A stretch of 64,000 nucleotides of DNA, from NCBI RefSeq assembly GCF_004210375.1, contig NC_134834.1, positions 12,881,857 to 12,945,856 of the forward strand. The letters run 5' to 3'. The notes beneath the pieces are model-generated. The model was given only the letters and a program-made list of their open reading frames with translations. It did no database searches and had not been told where the DNA came from. The stretch's first letter is position 1. Every line of letters begins with the position of its first letter. A program made the translations under genes and the position numbers. This DNA is from Tachypleus tridentatus. Its lineage: Eukaryota > Arthropoda > Merostomata > Xiphosura > Limulidae. Below are positions 1 through 12,990 of the stretch, piece after piece.

Positions 1-197
1 TTCGTCAGAAATGAGGTTTGCGTTTCATATCGCTTCACTGGTTGTCAATTACCAAAACTTTGCTTGAACACATAGGATAGATTTACGTTTCAATGGCTCT
101 TATGCACATACAGACATCACCAGAACCGCGAATCACGACTCTCGCAATCCGGACAGAAAACCAGTTGCTTTGTGTCTCTATCTTCTTGTTATTCTAT

Positions 198-470
198 TGT
201 TTGTTTGTTTGGAAATTTCGCACAAAGCTACTCGAGGGCTATCTATGCTAGCCGTCCCTAATTTAGCAGTGTAAGACTAGAGGGAGGCAGCTAGTCATCA
301 CCACCCACCGCCAACTCTTGGGCTACTCTTTACCAACGAATAGTGGGATTGACCGTCACATTATACACCCCACGGCTGGGAGGGCGAGGCATGTTTAGCG
401 CGACGCGGGCGCGAACCCGCGACCCTCGGATTACAGGTCGCACGCCTTACGCGCTAGGCCATGCCGGGCC
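198..470 (-). mobile_element. tRNA-derived SINE (family A), near full length, with 11-bp target-site duplication
   Basis: Non-autonomous retroposon read on the minus strand. The tRNA-like head lies at the right end (about 395-470, with a B-box-like GGTTCGCGCCC on the minus strand). The conserved body lies in the middle and the TTTG-rich tail at the left. The insertion is flanked by an 11-bp direct repeat, TGTTATTCTAT, at 187-197 and 471-481. This is direct evidence of target-primed insertion, and its perfect match suggests a fairly recent event. The head is not a functional tRNA gene. The other family A copies in the window share this body sequence. Confidence 0.93.
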
Positions 471-728
471 TGTTATTCTATATAACTTCTCAATACCAGT
501 AAACCCGTTACTGATTTAACTTTGAAATTAACGTAAACAGATCGTTACAAAGAATAAGGTGACAAACATAACGTTGTTGGATTTTTTTGAGATATCTCGT
601 ACGTTTATGAGAGACAATACAGATAAGATTGACACCCAAGTAGAATAGGGGTGTCTGACCATTTGTTGAACAATGGAATAAAAAATACGTGACGAATTTC
701 AAGTTCATTTCTTTCTTTTTTTTTGTAT

Positions 729-870
729 TGTTTGTTTTGTTTTGAATTTCGCGCAAAGCTACACGAGGGGCTATCAGACTAGCCGTCCATAATTTAGCAG
801 TGTAAGACTAGAGGAAAGTCAGCTAGTCGTCACCACCCTCAACTCTTGGGCTTTGGACAAACTTCAAAAC
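729..870 (-). mobile_element. Truncated family A SINE with a short inverted tail stub
   Basis: The tail and body of the SINE (TTTG tract, then GAATTTCGCGCAAAGCTAC and the conserved body) run from 729 to about 850 in minus orientation, and the tRNA-like head is missing. At the break (about 851) the sequence switches to what looks like a plus-strand SINE tail (CTTTGGACAAACTTCAAAAC). The result is a small inverted composite. No target-site duplication was found. Confidence 0.8.
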
Positions 871-896
871 AGCCAAACAAATTCAAATTAAGAAAC

Positions 897-1130
897 AGCA
901 TGGCCAAGCGTGTTAAGGCATGCGACTCGTAATCTGAGAGTCGCGGGTTCGCATCCCCGTCGTGCCAAACATGCTCGCCCTTTCAGCCGTGGGGCGTTAT
1001 AATGTGACAGTCAATCCCACTATTCTTTGGTAAAAGAAAGTGGCCCAGAAGAGTTGGCGGTGACTATATAGCCTCCTCTAGTCTTACACTGCTATAGTTG
1101 GCAGTAGCTTTACGTTCAAAACAAAACAAA
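897..1130 (+). mobile_element. Family A SINE, diverged
   Basis: Plus-strand copy. The tRNA-like head starts at about 897 (GCATGGCCAAGCGTG as A-box region; GGTTCGCATCC as B box at about 949). It is followed by the body (AACATGCTCGCCCTTTCAGC) and a degenerate tail ending in AAAACAAAACAAA. Internal deletions shorten the 3' half. It lies head-to-head with the truncated minus copy at 729-870. No clear target-site duplication is seen. Confidence 0.88.
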
Positions 1131-1620
1131 CCCTGTTTGTTGTTGGGATTTTTCTCAGATATTTATCCGTCAACTTAATTTTGTTTTCTGAGTTCAAACA
1201 CGTTTCTCTTACCGATAATTTTAATTTGTTTTATTATATTCATTAAATCTAAGGTCTTGCGTTTTCCATTCCGCAAACACAATTAGAGAAACCGAACTTG
1301 GTTGCAGTGCCTTTAACTAAGTCTTCATAATTATAAAACTTTCGGTGGACATAATGCAGCCTCAATCTGATTTACGTTTTAAGAAATAACTTTAGTGTTC
1401 GAACTTTCGGTCCTCTTAAGACGAGGATCCGATAAATCAGTTATATCCGTAGAGTCTTCAATCTTATATCGCGGGTATAGAAACCAGATTTTTAACGTTG
1501 AAAGCATTCAGACTTAATGTTGTACTACTTTTTTAATCAAGAAATATTATTTTTAAAAACACGAGACTATTCACAGGAATTGTTTTAATGTTAAAATAAC
1601 GTCGAAACTGCACTGTAATA
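1131..1620. other. Non-coding AT-rich DNA
   Basis: No coding frame, splice structure or repeat stands out in this stretch. Confidence 0.6.
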
Positions 1621-1826
1621 TTTGTTTTTTTTTTTGAATTTCGCACAAAAGCTACACGAGGGCTACCTGCGCTAGCCGTCCCTAATCCCACCAACCGCCA
1701 ACTCTTGGGCTACTCATTTACCAACGAATAGTGTGATTGACCGTGACTATATAACGCCCCACTGCTGAAGGGCGACCATGTTTGGTGTGAGGAGGATTCA
1801 GACCCGTGATCCTCAGATTACAGATG
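1621..1826 (-). mobile_element. Family A SINE, head truncated
   Basis: Minus-strand copy with a T-rich tail at the left, the conserved body, and a tRNA-like region up to about 1826. Part of the body between the AGCCGTCCCTAAT and CCGCCAACTCTTGGG blocks is deleted. The 5' end of the head is missing. No target-site duplication is visible. Confidence 0.85.
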
Positions 1827-1890
1827 GTAGGGGACTATATAAGAGAGTGAATATATCTACCAACATTAAACATTGTCGCAATGTTACATA

Positions 1891-2300
1891 AAAAGAATGT
1901 TACATAATAATACACACAATAATAAAACATTGTTACATAATAATACAAACAATAATAAAACATTGTTACATAATAATACAAACAATAATAAAACATTGTT
2001 ACATAATAATACAAACAATAATAAAACATTGTTACATAATAATACAAACAATAATAAAACTTTGTTACATAATAATACAAACAATAATAAAACATTGTTA
2101 CATAATAATACAAACAATAATAAATCTTTGTATCATAATAATACAAACAATAATAAAACTTTGTTACATAATAATACAAACAATAATAAAACTTTGTTAC
2201 ATAATAATACAAACAATAATAAATCTTTGTATCATTAATAATACAAACAATAATAAAACTTTGTATCATAATAATACAAAAAACAATAATACAAAACTTT
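1891..2300. repeat. 33-bp AT-rich minisatellite, about 12 copies
   Basis: Tandem unit of 33 bp of the form TTACATAATAATACAAACAA followed by TAATAAAACATTG. Variants read ACTTTG or ATCTTTG in place of ACATTG. Because 33 is a multiple of three and the unit lacks stops in several frames, both strands carry apparent frames (11-residue repeats such as LLHNNTNNNKT). These are artefacts of the repeat and are not called as genes. Confidence 0.95.
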
Positions 2301-2390
2301 TGTTATGCAATACATTACAACAATGAACGGGTTTTTTTCAGCAGTAAGATTAGGTCACATTTTTGCATGATAATTTCTCATAAAATATTA

Positions 2391-5300
2391 ACGGTGTTAC
2401 CAGTTAGTTATTATTATTATTATTAACAGTATTACAATACGTTATTATTCTTAGTATTAACTGTATTACAATACGTTATTGTTATTAATATTAACAGTAT
2501 TACAGTACGTTATTATTATTAATATTAACAGTATTACAGTACGTTATTATTATTAATATTAACAATTATTACAGTACGTTATTATTCTTGAGTATTAACT
2601 CTATTACAATACGTTATTGTTATTAATGGTAACGGTATTACAATACGTTATTATTATTAATGTTAACGGTATTACGGTGCGTTATTATTATTAATGCCAA
2701 CTGTATTACGGTGCGTTATTATTATTAATATTAACTGGTATTACGGTACGTTATTATTATTAATATTAACGGTGTATTACGGTACGTTATTATTATTAAT
2801 ACTAGCACTGTATTACAATACGTTATTGTTATTAATATTAACAGTATTACGGTGCGTTATTGTTATTAATATTAACGTGTATTACGGTGCGTTATTATTA
2901 ATAATATTAACGGTATTTACGGTGCGTTATTATTACCATGTTAACGGTATTACGGTGCGTTATTATTATTTATTAACGGTATTACGGTGCGTTATTATTC
3001 TTGGTATTAACTCTGTTACAGTACGTTATTTAAGGTATTAACGGTCCATTACAATGCGTTATTATTCTTGAGTATTGGCTGTGTTACGGTGCGTTATTAT
3101 TTATTATTATTAACGGTATTACGGTGCGTTATTATTGTATATGTAACGGTGTTACCTGATTACGTTGTTATTATTAATATTAACGGTGTTACGGTACGTT
3201 TGCGTTATTATTGCTACTAACTGTGTTACGGTACGTTATTGTTATTATTAACGATTGTTACAATGCGTTATTATTCTTGAGGTATTAACTGTTATTACGG
3301 TGCGTTGTTATTATTAATATTAACGGTATTACGGTGCGTTATTATTATTACTGCTAACTGTATTACGGTGCGTTATTATTATTATTAACGGTGTTACAGT
3401 ACGTTGTTATTCTTGGTATTAACTGTATTACGGTGCGTTATTATTATTATTAACGGTTTGTTACAGTGCGTTATTATTCTTGAGTATTAACTGTATTACG
3501 GTGCGTTATTATTATTAATATTAACGGTGTTACGGTGCGTTATTGTTATTAATATTAACGGTATTACGGTAGCGTTATTATTATTAATATTAACGGTATT
3601 ACGGTTCGTTATTATTATTAATATTAACGGTATTACGGTACGTTATTATTCTTGATTAACTCTGTTACAATGCGTTGTTGTTATTGTTATTATTAACGGT
3701 ATTACGGTGCGTTATTATTATTAATTAACGTGTTATTACGGTGCGTTATTATTATTAATATTAACTTTGTGTTACGCTACCGTTATTATTATAATAATAT
3801 TAACGGTTGTTACAGTTGCGTTATTATTATTACTACTAACTGTATGGTACGGTGCGTTATTATTATTATTAACAGGTTACAATGCGTTATTATTCTTAGC
3901 GTTATTAACTGTATTGCGGTTGCGTTATTATTATTATTAACGGTGTTACAGTACGTTATTGTTCTTGAGTATTAACTGTGTTACGGTTGCGTTATTATTA
4001 TTATTAACGGTATTACAATGCGTTATTATTATTAGTATTAACGTATTGCGGTGCGTTATTATTATTAATATTAACGGTGTTACGGTTGCGTTATTATTAT
4101 TACTACTAGCTGTGTTTACGGTGCGTTATTATTATTAATATTAACGGTATTACGGTGCGTTATTATTATTAATGTATTAACGGTTTACAATACGTTATTA
4201 TTATTAATATTAACTGTATTACACTGCGTTATTATTATTGTGTATTGCGCTTTGTGTTACGGTGCGTTATTATTATTAATATTAACGGTGTTACGGTGCG
4301 TTATTATTTACTACTAGCTTTGTTACGGTGCGTTATTATTATTACTGCTAACTGTATTACACTGCGTTATTATTATTGGTATTGGCTGTATTACGGTGCG
4401 TTATTATTAGCAATTTAATATTAACGGTGTTACGGTGCGTTATTATTATTACTTTACTAGCTGTGTTACGCGGTGCGTTATTGTTATTCTTGGTATTAAC
4501 TCTGTTACAATGCGTTATTATTGTTAATGTTAACGGTGTTACGGTGCGTTATTATTATTACTGACTAACTGTGTTACACTGCGTTATTATTATTACTACT
4601 AACGTTATTGTATTACCTTACGTTATTATTATGAGTATTGGCTGTATTACGGTGCGTTATTATTATTAATATTAACGGTGTTACGGTGCGTTATTATTAT
4701 TACTACTAGCTGCTGTATTACGGTTGTGTTATTATTATTATTAACGGTGTTACGGTGCGTTATTATTATTACTACTAACTGTATTACGGTGCGTTATTAT
4801 TATTACTGCTAACTGTATTACGGTGCGTTATTATTATTACTACTAACTGTGTACGGTGCGTTATTATTATTACTACTAACGGTATTACGGTGCGTTATTA
4901 TTATTACTATGCTGTATTACGGTGCGTTATTATTATTAATATTAACGGTGTTACGGTGCGTTATTATTATTACTACTGGCACAGCTGATTACGGTGCGTT
5001 ATTATTATTACTACTAACTTTGTATTACGGTGCGTTATTATTATTACTACTAACTGTGTTACGGTGCGTTATTATTATTACTACTAACGGTGTTACGGTG
5101 CGTTATTATTATTACTACTAACTCAGCTGGTACGGTGCGTTATTATTATTAATATTAACGGTGTTACGGTGCGTTATTATTATTACTACTAACTGTGTTA
5201 CGGTGCGTTATTATTATTACTACTAACTGTATTACGGTGCGTTATTATTATTAATGTTAACGGTGTTACGGTGCGTTATTATTATTAATATTAACGGTTG

Positions 5301-8300
5301 TTACAGTGCGTTATTATTATTACTACTGGCTGTAGTTACGGTGCGTTATTATTATTACTACTAACGGTATTACGGTGCGTTATTATTATTAGTATTAACG
5401 GTGTTACGGTGCGTTATTATTATTACTACTAACTGTATTACGGTGCGTTATTATTATTACTAACTAACTGTGTTACGGTGCGTTATTATTATTAATATTA
5501 ACGGTATTACGGTGCGTTATTATTATTACTACTAGCTGTATTACGGTGCGTTATTATTATTACTACTAACTGTTGTTACGGTGCGTTATTATTATTACTA
5601 CTAACTGTATTACGCTTTGCGTTATTATTATTGCTACTAACTGTGTTACACTACGTTGTTATTATTAATTAAAGCTGTGTTACGGTGCGTTATTATTATT
5701 AATATTAACGGTGTTACGGTGCGTTATTATTATTACTACTAACTGTTACGCTGCGTTATTATTATTATTAACGGTGTTACGGTGCGTTATTATTATTACT
5801 TTACTAACTGTATTACGGTTGCGTTATTATTATTACTACTAACTGTATTACGGTGCGTTATTATTATTACTACTAGCTGTGTATTACGGTGCGTTATTAT
5901 TATTACTACTAACTGTGTATTACGGTGCGTTATTATTATTACTACTAACTGCGGTACGGTGCGTTATTATTATTAATATTAACGGTGTTACGGTGCGTTA
6001 TTATTATTACTGCTAACTGTGTTACGGTGCGTTATTATTATTACTACTAACTGTGTTACGGTGCGTTATTATTATTACTACTAACTGTGTTACGGTGCGT
6101 TATTATTATTACTACTAACTGTGTTACGGTGCGTTATTATTATTACTACTGGCTGTATTACGGTGCGTTATTATTATTAATATTAACGGTATTACGGTGC
6201 GTTATTATTATTACTACTAACTGTTACGGTGCGTTATTATTATTACTACTAACTGTAGTTTACGGTGCGTTATTATTATTAATGTTAACGGTGTTACGGT
6301 GCGTTATTATTATTGTTATTAACGGTATTACAGTGCGTTATTATTATTACTACTAACTGCAGTTACGGTGCGTTATTATTATTACTGCTAACGGTATTAC
6401 GGTGCGTTATTATTATTATTATTAACGGTGTTACGGTGCGTTATTATTATTACTACTAGCTGTGTTACGGTGCGTTATTATTATTACTACTAGCTGTACG
6501 GTGCGTTATTATTATTAATATTAACGGTATTACGGTGCGTTATTATTATTACTACTGCATTACGGTGCGTTATTATTATTACTACTAACTGTATTACGGT
6601 GCGTTATTATTATTAATATTAACGGTGTTACGGTGCGTTATTATTATTAATATGGTAACGGTATTACGGTGCGTTATTATTATTATTACTACTAACTGTG
6701 TTACGGTGCGTTATTATTATTAATATTAACGGTATTACGGTGCGTTATTATTATTAATATTAACGGTATTACGGTGCGTTATTATTATTACTACTAGCTG
6801 TATTACGGTGCGTTATTATTATTACTGCAGCTAGCGGTATTACGGTGCGTTATTATTATTAAGTATTAACGGTGTTACGGTGCGTTATTATTACTACTAA
6901 CTGCGTGTTACGGTGCGTTATTATTATTACTGCTAACGGTATTACGGTGCGTTATTATTATTAGTATTAACGGTGTTACGGTGCGTTATTATTACTACTA
7001 ACTGTATTACGGTGCGTTATTATTATTAATATTAACTGTATTACGGTGCGTTATTATTATTAATATTAACGGTATTACGGTGCGTTATTATTATTACTAC
7101 TAACTGTGTTACAATTACGTTATTATTATTAATATTAACTGTATTACGGTGCGTTATTATTATTAATATTGGCTGTATTACGGTGCGTTATTATTATTAC
7201 TACTAACTTTGTATTACGGTACGTTATTATTATTGGTATTAACGGTATTACGGTGCGTTATTATTATTAATATTAACGGTATTACGGTACGTTATTATTA
7301 TTACTACTAACTTTGTATTACGGTGCGTTATTATTATTGATGTTAACGGTGTTACGGTGCGTTATTATTATTAATATTAACGGTATTACGGTGCGTTATT
7401 ATTATTAATATTAACGGTATTACGGTGCGTTATTATTATTAATATTAACGGTATTACGGTGCGTTATTATTATTATTATTAATGGCTGTATTTACGGTGC
7501 GTTATTATTATTACTACTAACTGTATTACGGTGCGTTGGTATTATTATTACTACTAACTGTGTTACACTGCGTTATTATTATTATTGGTATTAACTGTAT
7601 TGTTACAATGCGTTATTATTATTACTACTAACTGTTGTTACGGTGCGTTATTATTATTACTACTGGCTGCAACGTTACGGTGCGTTATTATTATTACTAC
7701 TAACTGTATTACGGTGCGTTATTATTATTACTGCTAACTGTATTACGCTGCGTTATTATTATTGGTATTAACTGTATTACGGTGCGTTGATTATTATTAA
7801 TATTAACGGTGTTACGGTGCGTTATTATTATTACTACTGGCACTGTATTGCGGTGCGTTTATTATTAATAATGATGCAATGGTATTACAATTTGCGTTAT
7901 TATTATTAATATTAACAGTGTCGGTTACGGTTGCGTTATTATTATTAATGTTAAACGGTGTTACGGTGCGTTCGGTTATTGTTAATCAGTGGCACTGCCA
8001 TTTACGGTGCGTTATTATTATTGCTACTAACTGTATTACGTTGCGTTATTATTGTTGCTACTAACTGCTGCTGTTACACTGCGTTGTTATTATTACCACT
8101 ATATAACTGTGATTACACTGCGTTATTATTGGTAATTAACTGTGTTACCAATACTACGTTATTATTATTGCTAAACTAACATTACAGGTGCGTTGTTATT
8201 ATTACTACTAACTGCACCGGTACGGTGCGTTATTATTATTACTACTTGCTGTGTTACGGTGCGTTGTTATTATTACTACTAACTGTATTGCACTGCGTTA

Positions 8301-9820
8301 TTATTATTGGGTATTAGCTGTATTGACTGATACGTTATTATTATTACTACTAACTGTGATGTTACGGTGCGTTATTATTATACTACTAACTGTGTTACGG
8401 TGCGTTATTATTATTACTACTAACTGTATTACAGTGCGTTATTATTATTACTACTAACTGTGTTACACTGCGTTATTATTATTGGTATTAACTGTATTTA
8501 CGGTGCGTTATTATTATTAATATTAACGGTGTTACGGACGTTATTATTATTACTGCTAACTGTGGTACGGTGCGTTATTATTATTAATATTAACAGTCAT
8601 TACGGTGCGTTATTATTATTAATATTAACGGTGTTACGGTACGTTATTATTATTAATATTAACGGTATTACGGTGCGTTATTATTATTAATATTGGCTGT
8701 ATTGTTACGGTTGCGTTATTATTATTACTACTTAAGCTGTATTACGGTGCGTTATTATTATTACTACTGGCTGTATTACACTGCGTTATTATTGGTTGGT
8801 ATTGGCTGTATTGTTACAGTACGTTATTATTATTACTACTAACTGTGTTACGGTGCGTTATTATTATTACTACTAACTGTGTTACGGTGCGTTATTATTA
8901 TTACTACTGGCTTTGTATTACGGTGCGTTATTATTATTACTACTAACTGTATTACGGTGCGTTGTTATTATTACTACTGGCTGTGATTACGGTGCGTTAT
9001 TATTATTACTACTAACTGTTACACTGCGTTATTATTATTGGTGCATTAACTGTGTTACCAATGCGTTATTATTATTACTACTAACTGTGTTACGGTGCGT
9101 TATTATTATTACTACTAACTGTGTTACGGTGCGTTATTATTATTACTACTAACATTGCGTTACGGTGCGTTATTATTATTACTACTAACGGTATTACAGT
9201 GCGTTATTATTATTACTACTAACTGTATTACGGTGCGTTATTATTATTAATATTAACGGTATTACGGTGCGTTATTATTATTACTGCTAACTGTATTACG
9301 GTGCGTTATTATTATTACTACTAACGGTATTACGGTGCGTTATTATTATTACTACTAACTGTGTTACGGTGCGTTATTATTATTAATATTAACGGTATTA
9401 CGGTGCGTTATTATTATTACTACTAACGGTATTACGGTGCGTTATTATTATTAATGCTAACGGTATTACGGTGCGTTATTATTATTACTGCTAACGGTAT
9501 TACGGTGCGTTATTATTATTAATATTAACTGCATTACGGTGCGTTATTATTATTACTACTAACGGTATTACGGTGCGTTATTATTATTACTACTAACTGT
9601 ATTACAGTACGTTATTATTATTAATATTAACAGTATTACAGTACGTTATTATTATTACTACTAACAGTATTACAGTACGTTATTATTATTACTACTAACT
9701 GTATTACAGTACGTTATTATTATTAATATTAACTGTATTACAGTACGTTATTATTATTAATATTAACAGTATTACAGTACGTTATTATTATTACTACTAA
9801 CTGTATTACAGTACGTTTTA
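2391..9820. repeat. 34-bp minisatellite, about 218 copies (7.4 kb)
   Basis: The unit is TTACRGTRCG followed by TTATTATTATTA and then either ATATTAAC or CTACTAAC plus a 4-base linker (NGTA or NGTG). The exact period is 34 bp at the right end (9600-9820). Interior units vary from about 32 to 38 bp through single-base insertions and deletions. Units with ATATTAAC contain the palindrome TTAATATTAA. Outer units carry CAGTACG, whereas nearly all interior units carry CGGTGCG. Short frames such as LRCVIIITTNC repeats are fortuitous. Confidence 0.96.
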
Positions 9821-10569
9821 TAATTCATTAGCTTATTATTCACTTAGACAAAAGTAACCCAAGAGATAAATACTGTTAACAAACTAGCTCTTCTCTATCA
9901 ATTTAAAATTAGTACTAACTTAATACAGATAACCCTTTGTGTGGCGTTTCGTGAAACTTCTAGGAAATAAATGAACCAGAAAATCATTCGGCTTAAGAAT
10001 TATGGAATAATATTTCTTACAACCAGTTTTCGTGTTATTTTGATCGATGGTTTGATATTTTCTTTTGTTACTGTAATAACGCGTTGTGTTTCCAGATTGT
10101 CACAAAAGTCCCAGAAAATTATTTGAGAATGAAAGCTTAATGTTTCAGCTCATGCGCATCAAGAAATCTCCAAGACGGTCCCATCAGCTGCGTCACTGTT
10201 ACAGGAATATTTGCTCGTGACTGTTAATTATTGTATTCCGTTATGCAGAGTAGGCCTAATTAAAAAGATTCGTTGAAACACTGGGACCAAAAACCCATCT
10301 TGTATTTTCACTTTGCCTGTTCAAATCAAGTCGGTATTGTGTACCATTTTATAAAATACACTATAAGTCTCTAATCTTTCTGTAATAACTTTCAATTAGT
10401 CGTAATTATTAAACTTACCATCCTACATAGAAAAAACCTAAGAGTACATAAACTAAGATGTGAGAAATTGAAAGCGTACCTAAGTGAAAATCTAGTCTGT
10501 TAAAGTGACACTCCCTGCATCTATTTCATTTCGCTATATTTGTAAATACACGAGATTAAAAACGTTTAG
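9821..10569. other. Non-coding unique sequence
   Basis: AT-rich DNA between two minisatellites. I see no convincing open frame, splice-site pair or RNA gene. Confidence 0.6.
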
Positions 10570-10696
10570 AGTTATGAGCTGACAGGCTAGAGGAATAGCA
10601 GTTAGTTAAGGGTCAACTCTAGGGCTATCGTGTCTAAGTTAGGAATAGCTAGAGCATATTTTCATTGAGTAGCTTTGCGCAAACTTCAACAAAAAC
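10570..10696. mobile_element. Degenerate SINE fragments in inverted arrangement
   Basis: About 10577-10628 resembles the family A body on the minus strand (GGCTAGAGGAATAGCAGTTAG, then GGTCAACTCTAGGGCTA). About 10630-10690 resembles the 3' end on the plus strand (GAGTAGCTTTGCGCAAACTTC). Divergence is high. The mixed orientation resembles the composite at 729-870. Confidence 0.5.
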
Positions 10697-10720
10697 GAAG
10701 TAAGGAACAATGGAAAAGAT

Positions 10721-11496
10721 GCCTGACGTACTGCTTCTTAGAGCGAATTCTTACAAAGCGTTAACACCATCTGCCTGACGTACTACTTCTTAGAGCGAAT
10801 TCTTACAAAGCGTTAACACCATCTGCCTGACGTACTACTTTTTTAGAGCAGATTCTTACAAAGCGTTAACACCATCTGCCTGACGTACTACTTCTTAGAG
10901 CAGATTCTTACAAAGCGTTAACACCATCTGCCTGACGTACTACTTCTTAGAACGAATTCTTACAAAGCGTTAACACCATCTGCCTGACGTACTACTGCTT
11001 AGAGCGAATTCTTACAAAGCGTTAACACCATCTGCCTGACGTACTACTTTTTTTAGAGGCAGATTCTTACAAAGCGTTAACACCATCTGCCTGACGTACT
11101 ACTTCTTAGAGCAGATTCTTACAAAGCGTTAACACCATCTGCCTGACGTACTACTTCTTAGAACAGATTCTTACAAAGCGTTAACACCATCTGCCTGACG
11201 TACTACTGCTTAGAGCGAATTCTTACAAAGCGTTAACACCATCTGCCTGACGTACTGCTTAGAGCGAATTCTTACAAAGCGTTAACACCATCTGCCTGAC
11301 GTACTACTTCTTAGAGCGAATTCTTACAAAGCGTTAACACCATCTGCCTGACGTACTACTTCTTAGAGCGAATTCTTACAAAGCGTTAACACCATCTGCC
11401 TGACGTACTACTTCTTAGAGCGAATTCTTACAAAGCGTTAACACCATCTGCCTGACGTACTGCTTAGAGCGAATTCTTACAAAGCGTTAACACCAT
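10721..11496. repeat. 52-bp minisatellite, about 15 copies
   Basis: Each unit begins GCCTGACGTACTACTTCTTA and continues through GAGCGAATTC (or GAGCAGATTC), TTACAAAGC and GTTAACACCATCT. Some units have a GCTTAGAG variant that lacks four bases. The unit contains a CRE-like TGACGTA and a GTTAAC palindrome. There is no unique spacer between copies, so this is a simple tandem array and not a CRISPR. Confidence 0.96.
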
Positions 11497-11697
11497 TTGT
11501 TCCGGTCAAATAATGACATGTATAACGAATTTTTCATCATAACTGGCTTTTTTTGACTAAATATATATCAAAGATAATTTTACTGGTGTAACGTATAATT
11601 AATTACCTATGGTAATTTTCTCTCTCAACGTACAAACGTTATAAATATGTTAGTGGTTTAAACCAAATTATCAATGTTTTCCTTCTAAAGCTTCTTC

Positions 11698-11826
11698 GTT
11701 TGTTTGTCTGTTGCGACACGCAAAGCTTCATAATTTGCTATTCGTGCCATGTCCACTACGGGTTTAAAACCCATTTTATTTTAGAATAATAAGTCCGAAA
11801 GTTTACCATTGAGCCAATTGGGGAGC
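11698..11826 (-). mobile_element. Second SINE family (family B), diverged
   Basis: From left to right: a GTTTGTTTG tail, GCAAAGCTTCATAATTTGCTA, then a CACTACGGGTTTAAAACCC block corresponding to a tRNA-like B-box region on the minus strand, then AATAAGTCCGAAAG and TTGAGCCAATTGGGG. The same order of blocks occurs at 43019-43125 and 44901-45012, which supports a second tRNA-derived family distinct from family A. Confidence 0.6.
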
Positions 11827-12399
11827 TTTTCGTCGTTTTATAAAGATAAATGACGTTTTCTTTCAATCCGGGGTGACAGTGGTTACAGATACGTCATTAG
11901 AGAGAGGCAGTAAATATTATCTCTCTTTTAAATATTCATTAATATATCTACACGTTGAAAGCATTCTTATCTTATTAATCCTGTAGAATATTTCGCTTTA
12001 AATAAATCCCAGAGAACTCCGCTTAATCCAGGACTTCCTAACTAAATTAAGCGTCTTTGTTATCGTTCTGGTTTTATCCTACAAAGCGAACAAACAGACC
12101 GAAGCTTAGAAGAAGAAGGAAAAAAATGTGCCTTTAGGAACTAATCCACTTCGAGAGAAATATATAACCCTCTCAGTCAACTGTCAACTACTGTTTCTCT
12201 TTCACAGTTGGAAAAGTGGTTCTTTTTTTTTTTCTGCTAAGTTTAAGTCGTGCTATGACTGATTATAGATTTGTTGCTTATGACGTGAGAAACGCTCCAT
12301 TAACCAAGAAGTACGTAATATCTCCTCAAAATAACTACTAGAGCTCTGGATTTCGGAGCTGGCGAGCCAGGACTCACACCAATGAAATACCACAAACTA

Positions 12400-12545
12400 T
12401 TACCCGCACTTTAAGCTATGGATGCGTTATAAGCGTGACAGAAATCCTTGTCGTAGATGCTGAATCAGGATAGTGCTGATTAGCTGCCTTCCCTCTGGGC
12501 AGTGGTTCAATATTAGGACCAGTAGGAGGTAACCTTAGTAGCTAG
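12400..12545 (+). mobile_element. Ancient SINE fragment (family A-like body)
   Basis: GATGCGTTATAAGCGTGACAG corresponds to the family A block GGGCGTTATAATGTGACGG, and GATTAGCTGCCTTCCCTCT to the block ACTAGCTGCCTTCCCTCT. The intervening sequence is strongly diverged. The fragment could belong to a related but separate family. Confidence 0.45.
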
Positions 12546-12934
12546 GCAATAAATACAAAATATTAAAGAAAGGTGTTAACTAGATCAGGATTTGAATTTT
12601 ATTCAAAATAAGTATTCGAAACCTGCCATAGAATTTATATAGTTTACACATTTAAAGTGTGTTTGTTTGTTTTTTAGTCAATTACTCACATAAATACAAA
12701 ATAACATATCACAAAAACTTGCTAACAACAAAAGCATTTCAATTTAAGCCTAAATTTATCCGCATGCTTTTGGAGAATAAATAACAAATCAGGCCTAACT
12801 CAATCCTTTAGGCCTAATACACTAAGGCGCTCATAATATCGAATGTCGTCAAAGCTTTCTATGTTTTCGCCATCTCTAATTTTGAGCTACTAATTACAGA
12901 AAATGCAGCAGTCAGGAGCAACCTAACTAAGCAA

Positions 12935-12990
12935 GAAAAGGGATTGACTGGCACTCTTATAACGCAAAATACTGGCAAAATTAAACGGAT
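12935..12990 (-). mobile_element. Possible ancient SINE body fragment
   Basis: GGGATTGACTGGCACTCTTA followed by TAACGC resembles the minus-strand family A block GGGATTGACCGTCACATTAT. The match is short, so this is a weak call. Confidence 0.35.

Noticed and set aside
1835..2269. Low-complexity proteins on both strands (YYCLYYYVT and LLHNNTNNNKT repeats)
   Set aside because: Same cause, a 33-bp AT-rich unit without stops.
10721..11496. Possible CRISPR-like array
   Set aside because: Repeats are directly contiguous with no unique spacers, the host is eukaryotic, and no cas genes are present.
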